DNA of 64,000 nt from Verrucomicrobiota bacterium. Its GTDB lineage: Bacteria; Verrucomicrobiota; Verrucomicrobiia; Limisphaerales; UBA1319. The position numbers and the translations under genes were made by a program. The notes under the pieces were generated by a model. The model made no database searches. It saw only the letters and a program-made list of their open reading frames with translations, and was not told where the DNA came from. Below are positions 17,999-27,127 of this stretch, in pieces. The DNA lies in assembly GCA_022709905.1 (NCBI GenBank), contig JAKLHY010000011.1:62001-126000 (forward strand), given 5' to 3'. Each line of letters begins with the position of its first letter. Position 1 is the stretch's first letter.

Positions 17999-20071
17999 AT
18001 GAATCCCAAATGGACCCTTGTTTTTCTTGCCAGCGCCTGTTTGGGCGTCGCCAGCAGTCGTCTCCAGGCTCAGGAGCCGCTCGAGATATTCTGGAAACAG
18101 GGCGGGCACTTCGGGGGATTGACCCGGCAAGCGCTCGCATTCCTGGACCAAGGCCAAGTCCTGGTTTCCACAGGGGACGGCACCCTTAAATTTTGGCGAA
18201 TGTCGGATGGATTTCTGCTCCGGACCGTGCTGACCACCCACAGCAGTTTCATCTATCGAATGGCGGTCTCGGAACCTGCCGGGCTGGTCGCGACGAGCAG
18301 CGACGAAATCCAGGTGCGACGGATTGGGGATGGCACGTTATTATGGACCGGCCCCCTCTATACGAACGGGATCTCCGGAGTGGCCTTTTCCCCCAACGGC
18401 AACCTCCTGGCCTCCGCCGGGCCGGACCAGACCATCAAGCTCTGGGATCCTCAGCAAGGGCTCGATCTGCTGACCCTGCAAGGGCATACGGATTTTGTCA
18501 GTTCGGTCTCCTTTTCGCCCGACGGCCGATGGCTCGCCTCCGGCAGTAAAGACCAAACCATCAAGATCTGGGACACTTCGAGCTGGACGGTCGCCCGCAC
18601 GCTGGAAGGTCACTCGAGTTACACCTGGAATGTCGTCTTTTCACCGGATGGAACGCAACTGGCATCGGCCGCCTACAACGACGATCGTGTTAAAGTGTGG
18701 CAAGTCTCCGACTGGCAGCTCTTGCGGACAATCAACGTGTCCAATCTCTACGTCAACGGCTTGGCGTATTCGCCGGATGGCCAGAACCTCGCTTCGGCCT
18801 CCGGCACCTCGGTTCAGGTCTGGCGATGCTCGGATGGCGCGCGCCTGTTGAATCTCACGAATCATGCCACCGAAGCCCGAGGAGCCCTCTTTGCGCCCGA
18901 TGGAACCCGGCTGATCTCCCAGGATTGGCATGGCGCCCTGCGGGAATGGCGCAGCTCGGATGGCGCACTCCAACGGACCTTGACCTCGCCTTCGATGAAC
19001 GCCTACTCCCTCGCTTTTGCCCCCCAAGGCGACCTGTTGATTTCAGGCGGATATGACGGTCTGGCTCATTTGTGGCGCGCCACCGACGGCGCTTGGCTTC
19101 GCTCGTTGAAAAGCCATGACCGGGCCATCCTGAGCGTCGCCGTCTCCTCCAACGGTCAGTTGCTGGCCACGGGCAGCGCCGATGAAACGGTCAAGCTGTG
19201 GCGCCTGACAAATGGCACGGTCATGAAAACCATGCAGGGCCATACCAACGGGGTAAATACCGTGGCTTTTTCCCCCAATGGCAAAACGTTGGCCTCGGGC
19301 AGCTCGGACTTCACGGTAAAACTCTGGAATTCTTCCGATGGCCGGTTGCTTCGCACCCTGCGGGGCCATCAATCCGCTGTCTACTCGGTGGCCTTCAGTC
19401 CCGCGGGTGACACCCTGGCTTCCGGCGGAGCCGATGCCGTCATCCGTCTGTGGAAAGTCTCGAACGGCGCCCTGATGAAGACGCTTTCCGTATCGACCAA
19501 CGCGATCTTCGTGTTGGCTTATTCCCCGAAGCAGGAATACCTGGCCGCGTTATATGGCGTGGGCGACCTCGTGCTGTGGAATTCTGCGGATGGAACAGTG
19601 GTCCGGAGTTGGAACGCTCACCCGGCTGGCGCGACCTCGGCGGCCTTTACCCCCGACGGCCAGGCTTTGGCAACCATCGGCCGAGATCAGGTCCTGCGGT
19701 ATTGGTCCATCCCCGAGGGCGCCCTCCTGTATGAATACAACCAGGAAACGATGGCTCCCAATAGTCTGGCCTTTTCGCCGGGAGGCTTCATGCTCACCCT
19801 GGCCCGGCGCGATGCCACCCTCATCCAAACACGAAATCCCGTGGCCGCACGACCGCGGTTCACCGCCTGGCATTGGGAAACAGATGGCAGCCTGTGGCTC
19901 GAACTTGAGTGCTCCAGCTTGCGAGGTTTGGCGTGTTCCCTTCAATCCTCGGCCGATTTGGCCGGCTGGCAGAAGGAATGGACGCTGTCGGTCACCAACG
20001 ACACGTTCCAGTGGATGGATCGTTCCGCGCCCGCATTGGATCGGCGGTTTTATCGTTTGGGCCTTCCCTAA
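17999..20071 (+). CDS. Secreted WD40-repeat protein, 14 repeats
   Basis: A 690-residue exported protein with a signal peptide (WTLVFLASACLGVASSRLQA, cleavage near residue 24). I count 14 WD40 units from about residue 35 to 620, each ending in a sequence such as TIKLWD, TVKLWR or VLRYWS, with many F-S-P-D/N-G turns; this fits two seven-bladed propellers. There is no kinase or other catalytic domain. The final 65 residues form the C-terminal 'FYRL' module seen in the other exported proteins. It is probably a protein-interaction scaffold outside the cytoplasmic membrane. Confidence 0.85.
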   Translation: MNPKWTLVFLASACLGVASSRLQAQEPLEIFWKQGGHFGGLTRQALAFLDQGQVLVSTGDGTLKFWRMSDGFLLRTVLTTHSSFIYRMAVSEPAGLVATSSDEIQVRRIGDGTLLWTGPLYTNGISGVAFSPNGNLLASAGPDQTIKLWDPQQGLDLLTLQGHTDFVSSVSFSPDGRWLASGSKDQTIKIWDTSSWTVARTLEGHSSYTWNVVFSPDGTQLASAAYNDDRVKVWQVSDWQLLRTINVSNLYVNGLAYSPDGQNLASASGTSVQVWRCSDGARLLNLTNHATEARGALFAPDGTRLISQDWHGALREWRSSDGALQRTLTSPSMNAYSLAFAPQGDLLISGGYDGLAHLWRATDGAWLRSLKSHDRAILSVAVSSNGQLLATGSADETVKLWRLTNGTVMKTMQGHTNGVNTVAFSPNGKTLASGSSDFTVKLWNSSDGRLLRTLRGHQSAVYSVAFSPAGDTLASGGADAVIRLWKVSNGALMKTLSVSTNAIFVLAYSPKQEYLAALYGVGDLVLWNSADGTVVRSWNAHPAGATSAAFTPDGQALATIGRDQVLRYWSIPEGALLYEYNQETMAPNSLAFSPGGFMLTLARRDATLIQTRNPVAARPRFTAWHWETDGSLWLELECSSLRGLACSLQSSADLAGWQKEWTLSVTNDTFQWMDRSAPALDRRFYRLGLP

Positions 20072-20075
20072 TGAT

Positions 20076-20103
20076 TTGACATCCTTTGTCGGGACGTTTT
20101 AAT
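20076..20103 (+). promoter_or_regulatory. Putative sigma-70 promoter of the superoxide dismutase gene
   Basis: TTGACA at 20076-20081 and TTTAAT at 20098-20103 are separated by 16 bases. The box lies just after the WD40 stop and leaves a leader of about 75 bases. That leader contains a hairpin with gcggag (20135-20140) pairing with ctccgc (20162-20167). The ribosome binding site AGAGGAA follows at 20174-20180. Confidence 0.55.
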
Positions 20104-20185
20104 GAGGTGCGGAACCCGTGTTTGTGAACCAACTGCGGAGAATCCCCTCCCAAGGGTGCGACTCCGCCAAACCAGAGGAATTCAT

Positions 20186-20782
20186 ATGCCGTTTGCACAA
20201 CCTGCGTTACCTTACGCCTTGGATGCTCTCAAACCCTTCCTGTCCGAGGAACAGATGAGTTATCATTACGGCAAACACCATGCCGCTTATTTCACCAATC
20301 TCAATCGCTTGCTCGAGAGCAATCCCATGCCGGGGATGACCCTCAAGGATTTCGTCCTGAAAGGCAGCGGCGGCGTATTCAATAACGCGGCCCAGTGCTG
20401 GAACCACACCTTTTTCTGGCACTGCCTGTCGCCGACCGGGGGAGGCGAACCCGGCGGAAAATTGGCTGAAGTGATCACCCGCGATTTTGGCGGTTTCACT
20501 GGATTCAAGGAAAAGTTCACCACGGCGGCGGCCACGTTATTCGGATCAGGCTGGGCCTGGCTGGCCCGCACTCCCGAGGGCAAACTGGAAATCCTGGGTC
20601 TGGGTAATGCCGATAATCCGCTCCGCCAGGGCAAGGAACCGCTGCTCACCCTTGATGTCTGGGAACACGCCTACTACGTCGATTACCGAAACCTACGCCC
20701 GAAGTTTATCGAAGGATTCTGGACCAAGGTCAACTGGGCATTTGCGGAGTCCAATTTGCAGGCGGGTTTCTCGCATCCATAG
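20186..20782 (+). CDS. sodB: Superoxide dismutase, Fe-type
   Basis: A 198-residue Fe/Mn superoxide dismutase. The N-terminus FAQPALPYALDALKPFLS is SodB-like. Metal ligands are His27 (SYHYGKHH), His74 (CWNHTFFWHCL) and the Asp/His pair in LDVWEHAYYVDYRN. The Gln in NNAAQCWNH and the FGSGWAWL segment favour the iron form. It converts superoxide to peroxide and oxygen in the cytoplasm; no signal peptide is present. The ATG at 20186 was chosen for its AGAGGAA ribosome binding site; an upstream in-frame start at 20102 would add 28 residues unlike the family. Confidence 0.93.
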   Translation: MPFAQPALPYALDALKPFLSEEQMSYHYGKHHAAYFTNLNRLLESNPMPGMTLKDFVLKGSGGVFNNAAQCWNHTFFWHCLSPTGGGEPGGKLAEVITRDFGGFTGFKEKFTTAAATLFGSGWAWLARTPEGKLEILGLGNADNPLRQGKEPLLTLDVWEHAYYVDYRNLRPKFIEGFWTKVNWAFAESNLQAGFSHP

Positions 20783-20830
20783 GGTTCGCGCGGGAAACTT
20801 CCGGTTTTGGCGGGAGCGCCGCCGGGCAAA

Positions 20831-23800
20831 TCAGGGATTGGCGATCGGCAACTCGAGGGCAAATTGGGCGCCGTGGCCAATCCCCGTGCTGGCGACGTTG
20901 AGTGTTCCGCCCATTTCCCGGGCCGCAAGCGCTCCGAGGTGCAGTCCAAAACCGTGCCCGTTGCGTTTTGTCGTGAAACCATGCCTGAAGATCTGAGTCA
21001 GATTCTCGGGCGAAATGCCGATGCCAGTATCCTGGACGGTTAACCTGACTCGATCCTGAGCGCTCGGGGCGACACCCAACACCAATCGTTTTTTGGTGTT
21101 CGGCTCGTTTTCATCCATCGCCTGTCTGGCGTTGGTGAGGAGATTCAGCAAGATCTGCAGAACCTTGTGTTTGTCCACCTTCACCGGCGGAGATTCCCGG
21201 TATTCACGAATCACTTCAACCCCATGACGGTGGAACGAGGCTTCGTGCATTTGAAGGGCCTCTTCCATCAGTTCGGCCGCGGGAAGAATTTCGATCACGC
21301 CCGAAGCCTTGGCATAGCTCTGCTGCATCGCCACAATTTCCTTGATGTGCCCGATGCTCCGGGTAAGCACGTCCAATTCCCGAAGGAGAACGGCTTGTTC
21401 CTGCCCCAGATGTTCAGCCAAATGGATGAGATAAGACGGTAGAATTTTGCCTTTGGGATCCTGGGTCAAAAAGGACTCCAGGTTGTCGCTGTGCTCCTGC
21501 AACAGGACAGTGGCCTGGAGGAGATCCTGGATTTTGGATTGCCGCATCTGATCGCTGACCAGGGTGGCGGACACGTTCACGCTGTTCAGGACATTGCCCA
21601 CGTTGTGAAGCACTCCGGTCGCAATCTCCGCCATGCCTGCCAAGCGCGATGCGCGCAGCAGTTCGGCCTGGATTTTCTTGAGTTCCGTGATATCGCGGGC
21701 GGTCGCCTGAAGCCCCTTTCGCCCTCCGTTCTCCTCAATTGCCCGCACTCGGAAATCGAGCCTCGCCACATCGCCGCTGCCGCGGTTGGCGCTGGCCTCG
21801 AACCGACCCAAAGCCGATCCCGACTTTAACCGTTGAATTTGCTGGAGCGTAGAAGCCCGGGAATCGGGGACGACGAACTCCGCCAGGTTCCTCCCCACGA
21901 TCCGCTGCCGATCCAGATGAAAAAACTGTTCCACCTCGCGATTCACCGCAGTGCATACACCGTCCATGTCCAGGGTAAACAGGAGATCGTTGGCGTTCTC
22001 GAACAACTCCCGATACCGCGTTTCCAAGGCCACTTCCTCTTCCAGTTGCCCCCGAATGACCTCGGTTTGAGCCTGAACTTGACGACGCAACAAGGCGATC
22101 CAGGTCAGCGCCGCCAGGATCACCAGCGTGAGGCTTCCCGCCAGGAGCAGGGTGTGGAGCGGTGTCCACCAGGAAGGCATCTCCAGCACCACCAGGTCGG
22201 CCGGCTGGCGCAGCGCCAGACGCAATGCGGCCGGCCGGCGTTGCGGATCGCCTTGAATCGAGCAAACGCCCATCACCCGGAGCAGGCTCCCCGATTTGAG
22301 CACCGGCATCACCTGGCCGGTCATGGAAGAGTCCAGTCGAGCGATAAAAATAATGGGGCCATCCTGAAGCACCAACTGAGGATTGTGGGATCCCGGCAGG
22401 CCTTGCAGCAACCGAGCTGTCATTTCGACAACCCGGCTGTCATTGGTGCCTTCCCGCAGGAGTTGTTCCGCCGTGGTTCTCAAAGGCGCCGGGGGAATGC
22501 CGGTTCCCGTGATCCGAAAACGCGACTCCTCTAGCACTGGCGAAAACTCCCCCAGGGCGGGAAACCCTATCACATCCACCGCATCACCGAGTTCAACCTT
22601 GTTCGTCTGCTGTGAATACACCCGGATCCCGCCCGTGACGTCCTGCAGCACGAATCCCTGTCCGGGAATTTTCAGGGTCACCGCTCCGCTGACCTTCACC
22701 CGGCGACCCGCCACATAACCGGGATCGAAGGTGGCCACAGCATCGATCCGAGTGGTCTCGATCGAAAACGGGTCTTCAGGAGCCGGATCCAAAACTCGGA
22801 TGAGGTCCAGGCTCGGAACATTCAACAAAATGCCCGTGAGTTGGCGCCGGGCGTTCAATTCGGAGGTGCAGGCCCCGGTGATGCTGACCCGGGCGTCGAT
22901 AAGATGCATGGGCAGCGGCTTGTCCAATAAACCGGGAACAAGCGCCTTGAACCTTCCTCGGCTGCTCATGACATTCAAAGTCACATGGCCCCACTCGCCA
23001 CTCACCTCGCGAACCACGCCCTCGACTTCAATCCAATGGGCGTCCAACCGACCGGCGGCCAAATCGTCCAGTCCCACTTTGGCGGCCGTGGGCAGATTCG
23101 TGGTTCCCAGGATCCGAACCGACGTGTTCAATACCTCGGGCGCAAAACCGCCGGGCCCCGTCACTCCAGTGAGCTCAACCCAGTGCCCTGACCGCACCTC
23201 GTTCTGCCCCAAATCAAAGTAAACTGCCCCGCCCGCATCCTGGAGAAATCCGTTGCGCCATTCCGGATCGGCGTAAGTAACCACTCCTTGAACCCGCACC
23301 GGAATTCCCAAAAAAGCCTTGGCCCGATCCAGTCTCAAGATGCTGGAAATGTTGGTCAATGTCCCCGGCACGTTTGTCAGGGTCCCAGCCGCCGCCGCCT
23401 GCGGAACGGATTTCGGCAATGACCGGGCCCCGTCGCCTTGAGGCAAACGCGGCAGGGGCTGAAACCAGGCGTCCCCTAGAAATCTTTCCCCGGGTGATAC
23501 CGTCAGAAATCCCTGGGCATCAACACGGGTGCCCACCGGGATGGGATTTTGCTGGATCACCTGCGCGCGGAGGGTCCCGGTGGGATCCTGGATGGTCACA
23601 GAACGCCCCGGCTGATAGGCGGTAATTAAGCCATTGATCCGGACCCGTTGATTCGTCCAGTCCCCCGGCTCGTAGGCCAGCAAGTCTCCAATCGGAAGGA
23701 CGCGCAGGCTCTTAAAATCGGCCGCGGGCTTTTCCAGGACGGTTATCTGGTCAAACTGGGGCGCAAACACCATCGCCGACTCGATCTTTCCGTTCGCCGC

Positions 23801-24421
23801 CTTCGTGGCATTGATGCCACGCACCCGGATCCTGCAATCCAGCAGATGCCTGTAGTCGTTCGTTAGCATCGGCCCTAAAACGTACACCCCCGTGCTATGG
23901 TTTTTATCCCGAATCATCAGCTTTAACCTGCCCATGCTGGTATCCGTCACGCGGACGTGGCCGTTAATTTCGATCCACTGACCGAAATCGCCCGCCAGAT
24001 TCGCCAACTCAAGCCGCTTGGCCGGGGGAACCGTTCCCCGTCGAACAAGGGTCAGGTGAAGATTCGTAAATGAAGGCAGGTTATCGAACACCGTAGTCGT
24101 TCCGTTGATTTCGACCAGGGATCCAATCTCGGGCGGCGGATCCGGCAGGGATCGGAATTGTTGCGGACTGATGTAATGGGCGCCGGTCCCGTCCTGAAGG
24201 TATATCTGGTTCCACCCCGCATCATAACAGAGCAAAACGGCCTGAAGCTTTACCGGGGCGCCGGCCCGAGCCTGGTCCGTAGATAAGGCGTAGAACTGCT
24301 GAAAAGAAGCGATCGTCTCGATGGCCGCCGCCCGGGCGTGCCCCGGCGGGACCGTGATCAGCCATGACAGCAAGCATCCCGCGAATACTCGACGGGCAAT
24401 CGTTTTTCCCACACCAACCAT
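20831..24421 (-). CDS. Membrane sensor histidine kinase with a long periplasmic region of OB-fold-like repeats and a PAS domain
   Basis: A 1196-residue kinase. After a signal segment (about residues 10-32), residues 35-745 are a series of roughly 110-residue beta-rich units. They repeat the pattern V-x-V-x-G-V-V plus L-Q-D-x-T/A-G-G, for example VKLQAVLL with YLQDGTGAHY, VRVQGVVT with FLQDAGGAVY, and VKVSGAVT with VLQDVTGGIRVY; they look like OB folds. A membrane helix lies at about 755-777, PAS at 800-920, and a phosphoacceptor box ATGVLHNVGNVLNS near 935. The ATPase domain covers about 1090-1195 (ILLNLLTNARQAMDE, DTGIGIS, GHGFGLHLGALAAREM). No receiver domain or partner regulator is adjacent. 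Confidence 0.85.
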   Translation of the reverse strand: MVGVGKTIARRVFAGCLLSWLITVPPGHARAAAIETIASFQQFYALSTDQARAGAPVKLQAVLLCYDAGWNQIYLQDGTGAHYISPQQFRSLPDPPPEIGSLVEINGTTTVFDNLPSFTNLHLTLVRRGTVPPAKRLELANLAGDFGQWIEINGHVRVTDTSMGRLKLMIRDKNHSTGVYVLGPMLTNDYRHLLDCRIRVRGINATKAANGKIESAMVFAPQFDQITVLEKPAADFKSLRVLPIGDLLAYEPGDWTNQRVRINGLITAYQPGRSVTIQDPTGTLRAQVIQQNPIPVGTRVDAQGFLTVSPGERFLGDAWFQPLPRLPQGDGARSLPKSVPQAAAAGTLTNVPGTLTNISSILRLDRAKAFLGIPVRVQGVVTYADPEWRNGFLQDAGGAVYFDLGQNEVRSGHWVELTGVTGPGGFAPEVLNTSVRILGTTNLPTAAKVGLDDLAAGRLDAHWIEVEGVVREVSGEWGHVTLNVMSSRGRFKALVPGLLDKPLPMHLIDARVSITGACTSELNARRQLTGILLNVPSLDLIRVLDPAPEDPFSIETTRIDAVATFDPGYVAGRRVKVSGAVTLKIPGQGFVLQDVTGGIRVYSQQTNKVELGDAVDVIGFPALGEFSPVLEESRFRITGTGIPPAPLRTTAEQLLREGTNDSRVVEMTARLLQGLPGSHNPQLVLQDGPIIFIARLDSSMTGQVMPVLKSGSLLRVMGVCSIQGDPQRRPAALRLALRQPADLVVLEMPSWWTPLHTLLLAGSLTLVILAALTWIALLRRQVQAQTEVIRGQLEEEVALETRYRELFENANDLLFTLDMDGVCTAVNREVEQFFHLDRQRIVGRNLAEFVVPDSRASTLQQIQRLKSGSALGRFEASANRGSGDVARLDFRVRAIEENGGRKGLQATARDITELKKIQAELLRASRLAGMAEIATGVLHNVGNVLNSVNVSATLVSDQMRQSKIQDLLQATVLLQEHSDNLESFLTQDPKGKILPSYLIHLAEHLGQEQAVLLRELDVLTRSIGHIKEIVAMQQSYAKASGVIEILPAAELMEEALQMHEASFHRHGVEVIREYRESPPVKVDKHKVLQILLNLLTNARQAMDENEPNTKKRLVLGVAPSAQDRVRLTVQDTGIGISPENLTQIFRHGFTTKRNGHGFGLHLGALAAREMGGTLNVASTGIGHGAQFALELPIANP

Positions 24422-24488
24422 CGTCTTAATCCCCGTCTAACCCATCGGCATCATCCAGGACAGCTTTAGGAAGGATTTAAATCGGACA

Positions 24489-25814
24489 TCAGGCGGTCTG
24501 CTCCCTGAATTCGCCGGCAAAGCGCACGAATCCCCAAAAGACGCCGACAGCCAGCAACACATGAGCGGCCATGACATACCAAACATATTCCGGCCTCCCG
24601 GCATCACTGAAACGGCCGTACAATCCCGTGTAAAGAAATCCGCTGGCAAAGGCGCCAATCATCACCGCAAGAAAATTGGAGCCCATGTAAAGTCCCGCCT
24701 TTTCCTTGGGGGCAATCCAGGTGATGTATTCCTGGATTCTCGGCGAGGTGATCATCTCTCCGATGGCAAAAAAGAAAATCCCGAGAAACACCAGCGATGC
24801 CGCCCCACTCCGCGCCGCTCCCAGGATGAAAAGTCCAAGGGCCGCCACCACCAATCCGATCAGAAAGGAAGGCATGGGGCGAATACGTTCGAAGACTCGA
24901 GAAATGGCCAGCTGCAAAATCATGATGATATACCCGGTATGCGAGATGGTTTCACCCAAAACACGCCTCACGCCATCCTTGTCGGCCTGGGAAAAAAAGT
25001 CGGCAAATCCCTGGCCAAACACCCCTCGAATGTCTTGATAGAGGCGGGCCGTGTCCAGGTTGCTGTCCACGTAAAGGGCGCACAGATTGAAAAAGGCCCA
25101 GAAAGGCAGCCAAAAGAATATCCCCAGAAGCACGAGGAACGCCGAAAATTTCAGATCCGCCAATGCCACTCCGATATCCCGGAACTTTTTCCCCAGCGTC
25201 TCCTTTTCGAACTCGCGAGGAGGTTCGTGGTAAAAGAAGATGGTAATCAGAAACATGACGCCAATGGCCAGCGCCGCCGCGAGAAACGCGTAATTCCATG
25301 AAATGGCCCGCAATTTGCCGGCCACAATCGGTCCGAAAGACCCCCCCACGTTGACCATGGCGTAGAAAATGCCGAAACCCAGGGTCTTGTTCGTCTTGTC
25401 TGTCGTGACCCTGACGGTTCCCGCGATCAGCGGCTTGAAGATCCCGGCGGCGAATCCAATGCTGAGCATGGTCAGGGCAATGCCCGAAAACGACTGCGTC
25501 AGCATGAGCAACAGGATGGACGGCAGGTAGGCCAGATAGGAAATGATCAGCACCTTTTTAAACCCGAACCGATCGGCAAATGTCCCTGAAATCAAAGGCA
25601 ATGCATAGGATAAGAACAGAAACAGGCTTTGCACGGTCCCCAATTGGTCTCGAGTATACCCCAGCTGGGTCATGTAGATGCCAAAGCCAAAATAGATGCC
25701 GTAATAGGCAAATCGCTCGAGCACCTCGATCGTGTTTGCCACCCAAAACACAGGCGGAAATGACGTTCGCTTCTCCACCCCATCAGGCCGATGATTAATG
25801 GCTCCGTTTTTCAA
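24489..25814 (-). CDS. MFS transporter with POT/PTR2-like signature
   Basis: A 441-residue membrane protein with about 12 hydrophobic segments. The first helix carries EVLERFAYYGIYFG, matching the ExxERFxYYG motif of proton-coupled oligopeptide transporters, but the protein lacks the two extra helices of many bacterial POTs. The FADRFGFKK loop after helix 2 is MFS-typical. Relatives may carry peptides or other small solutes; the substrate is open. The longest frame begins with TTG at 25814; GTG at 25778 is an alternative, and neither has a strong ribosome binding site. Confidence 0.78.
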   Translation of the reverse strand: MKNGAINHRPDGVEKRTSFPPVFWVANTIEVLERFAYYGIYFGFGIYMTQLGYTRDQLGTVQSLFLFLSYALPLISGTFADRFGFKKVLIISYLAYLPSILLLMLTQSFSGIALTMLSIGFAAGIFKPLIAGTVRVTTDKTNKTLGFGIFYAMVNVGGSFGPIVAGKLRAISWNYAFLAAALAIGVMFLITIFFYHEPPREFEKETLGKKFRDIGVALADLKFSAFLVLLGIFFWLPFWAFFNLCALYVDSNLDTARLYQDIRGVFGQGFADFFSQADKDGVRRVLGETISHTGYIIMILQLAISRVFERIRPMPSFLIGLVVAALGLFILGAARSGAASLVFLGIFFFAIGEMITSPRIQEYITWIAPKEKAGLYMGSNFLAVMIGAFASGFLYTGLYGRFSDAGRPEYVWYVMAAHVLLAVGVFWGFVRFAGEFREQTA

Positions 25815-26005
25815 GGAAAACCGAGGATGCCGTCGCGTCCCCGCGGTGGCAAGGGAGAATTGGTTGAAAATGAGACGAATCCGGGATTCCTGTTTTTTTG
25901 GCTTGAAATACCGTCCCTCCTTGTCGCACTACTCTGCATCGCGATGGGATCGCAAACACACCAAATGATCGATTCAGGCAACTCCGCTGCCCGTATGCCT
26001 CACGC

Positions 26006-26578
26006 ATGAATCTGCCCAATAAACTCACCCTGTCGCGGTTCATCATTACCGGGCTGCTTCTTATCGTATTCAGCGGGAATTGGCCCGGGCATAACACACT
26101 CGCCCTGGTGTTGTTTATCATCGCCAGTATCACGGATTACCTGGACGGCGCCATCGCTCGACGCCGGCAAATCATCACGAATTTTGGCATTCTAATGGAC
26201 CCGCTGGCGGACAAGGTGCTCACCAGTTCAGCCTTTATCTCCTTTGTGGGACATGGACTTATGCCTGCCTGGATGGCGGCGGTCATCGTGGCCCGTGAGC
26301 TCGCCATCACCGGCCTGCGACTTTTGGCGGCCATGCAGCAAAAGGTCCTGGCCGCCGAACGATTCGGCAAGCATAAAACCCTTTCCCAGATCGTCGCCAT
26401 TATCGCCATCCTGGTCCAACAAAGCTTTCCGGAATGGGGCTCCTGGGCGAGTTGGCTGTTTCATGCCTGGCTTCCGTACTTTGCCGAGCTGTCCAAATGG
26501 GTGACCGTCAGCCTGACCCTGACTTCCGGCATTCTATACCTTCGTCGCAACTGCGACCTCTACCAGAAGGAGTGCTGA
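26006..26578 (+). CDS. pgsA: CDP-diacylglycerol--glycerol-3-phosphate 3-phosphatidyltransferase
   Basis: A 190-residue membrane enzyme with the CDP-alcohol phosphotransferase motif: DYLDGAIARRR followed by FGILMDPLADK, that is D-x2-D-G-x2-A-R-x8-G-x3-D-x3-D, at about residues 46-71. The N-terminus NLPNKLTLSRF is characteristic of PgsA. It makes phosphatidylglycerophosphate at the cytoplasmic membrane. Its TGA stop is followed at once by the TTG start of pgpA, which removes the phosphate in the next step, so the two are coupled. Confidence 0.93.
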   Translation: MNLPNKLTLSRFIITGLLLIVFSGNWPGHNTLALVLFIIASITDYLDGAIARRRQIITNFGILMDPLADKVLTSSAFISFVGHGLMPAWMAAVIVARELAITGLRLLAAMQQKVLAAERFGKHKTLSQIVAIIAILVQQSFPEWGSWASWLFHAWLPYFAELSKWVTVSLTLTSGILYLRRNCDLYQKEC

Positions 26579-27127
26579 TTGACCGCCTTCCCCCGCCCGC
26601 AACCGGCATCCCTGCGGCCATCTGATCGGGCCGGCCTTTGGATCGCCGAAGGCTTCGGACTCGGCCGCATCCGATGGGCCCCCGGAACCTGGGGAACATT
26701 GGCCGGGATCGCCTGGTTTGCCCTGCTGGCCGTCCTTCCATCCCCCTGGTTTTTCTGCCCAGGCGCCCTCATCGGAGTTGCCGTCTCGGTCTGGCTGGGA
26801 GGCAAGGCGGAAGTCTGGCTGCAACGCAAAGATCCCGGATCGGTCGTAATCGATGAAATTGCGGCCTTCCCCCTCTGCTTGTTGGTTCCGGCCTTGGCGC
26901 ACTGGCATGCAACCGGACTCTGGCCGGGACCCGCCTTCTGGTTTGGAACCGATGGCGGGTTCTGGACGGTGTTGGCGTTTGCCCTTTTCCGTCTTTTCGA
27001 TGTCTGGAAACCCTGGCCGGTCTATCCTAGCCAGAACCTCCCCGCAGGATGGGGCATAACCCTGGATGACTGCCTGGCCGCTGGCTATGTCAACTTGGTT
27101 CTGTTTCTGTTGCCCGGCCGTTTCTGA
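26579..27127 (+). CDS. pgpA: Phosphatidylglycerophosphatase A
   Basis: A 182-residue PgpA. Family blocks are GLGRIRWAPGTWGTLAGI, the catalytic DPGSVVIDEIAAFPL, the FRLFDVWKPWPV segment, and LPAGWGITLDDCLAAGY. It dephosphorylates phosphatidylglycerophosphate to phosphatidylglycerol. The start is a TTG directly after the pgsA stop (TGATTG); the sequence agaaggag at 26565-26572 is a good ribosome binding site for it, so I take TTG as real. The 3' end overlaps the convergent EamA-family gene by 38 bases. Confidence 0.92.
   Translation: MTAFPRPQPASLRPSDRAGLWIAEGFGLGRIRWAPGTWGTLAGIAWFALLAVLPSPWFFCPGALIGVAVSVWLGGKAEVWLQRKDPGSVVIDEIAAFPLCLLVPALAHWHATGLWPGPAFWFGTDGGFWTVLAFALFRLFDVWKPWPVYPSQNLPAGWGITLDDCLAAGYVNLVLFLLPGRF

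Noticed and set aside
25791..26009. A 72-codon frame before pgsA
   Set aside because: It has no ribosome binding site or recognisable motif and overlaps both the POT-like gene start and pgsA; the gap of about 190 bases seems non-coding.
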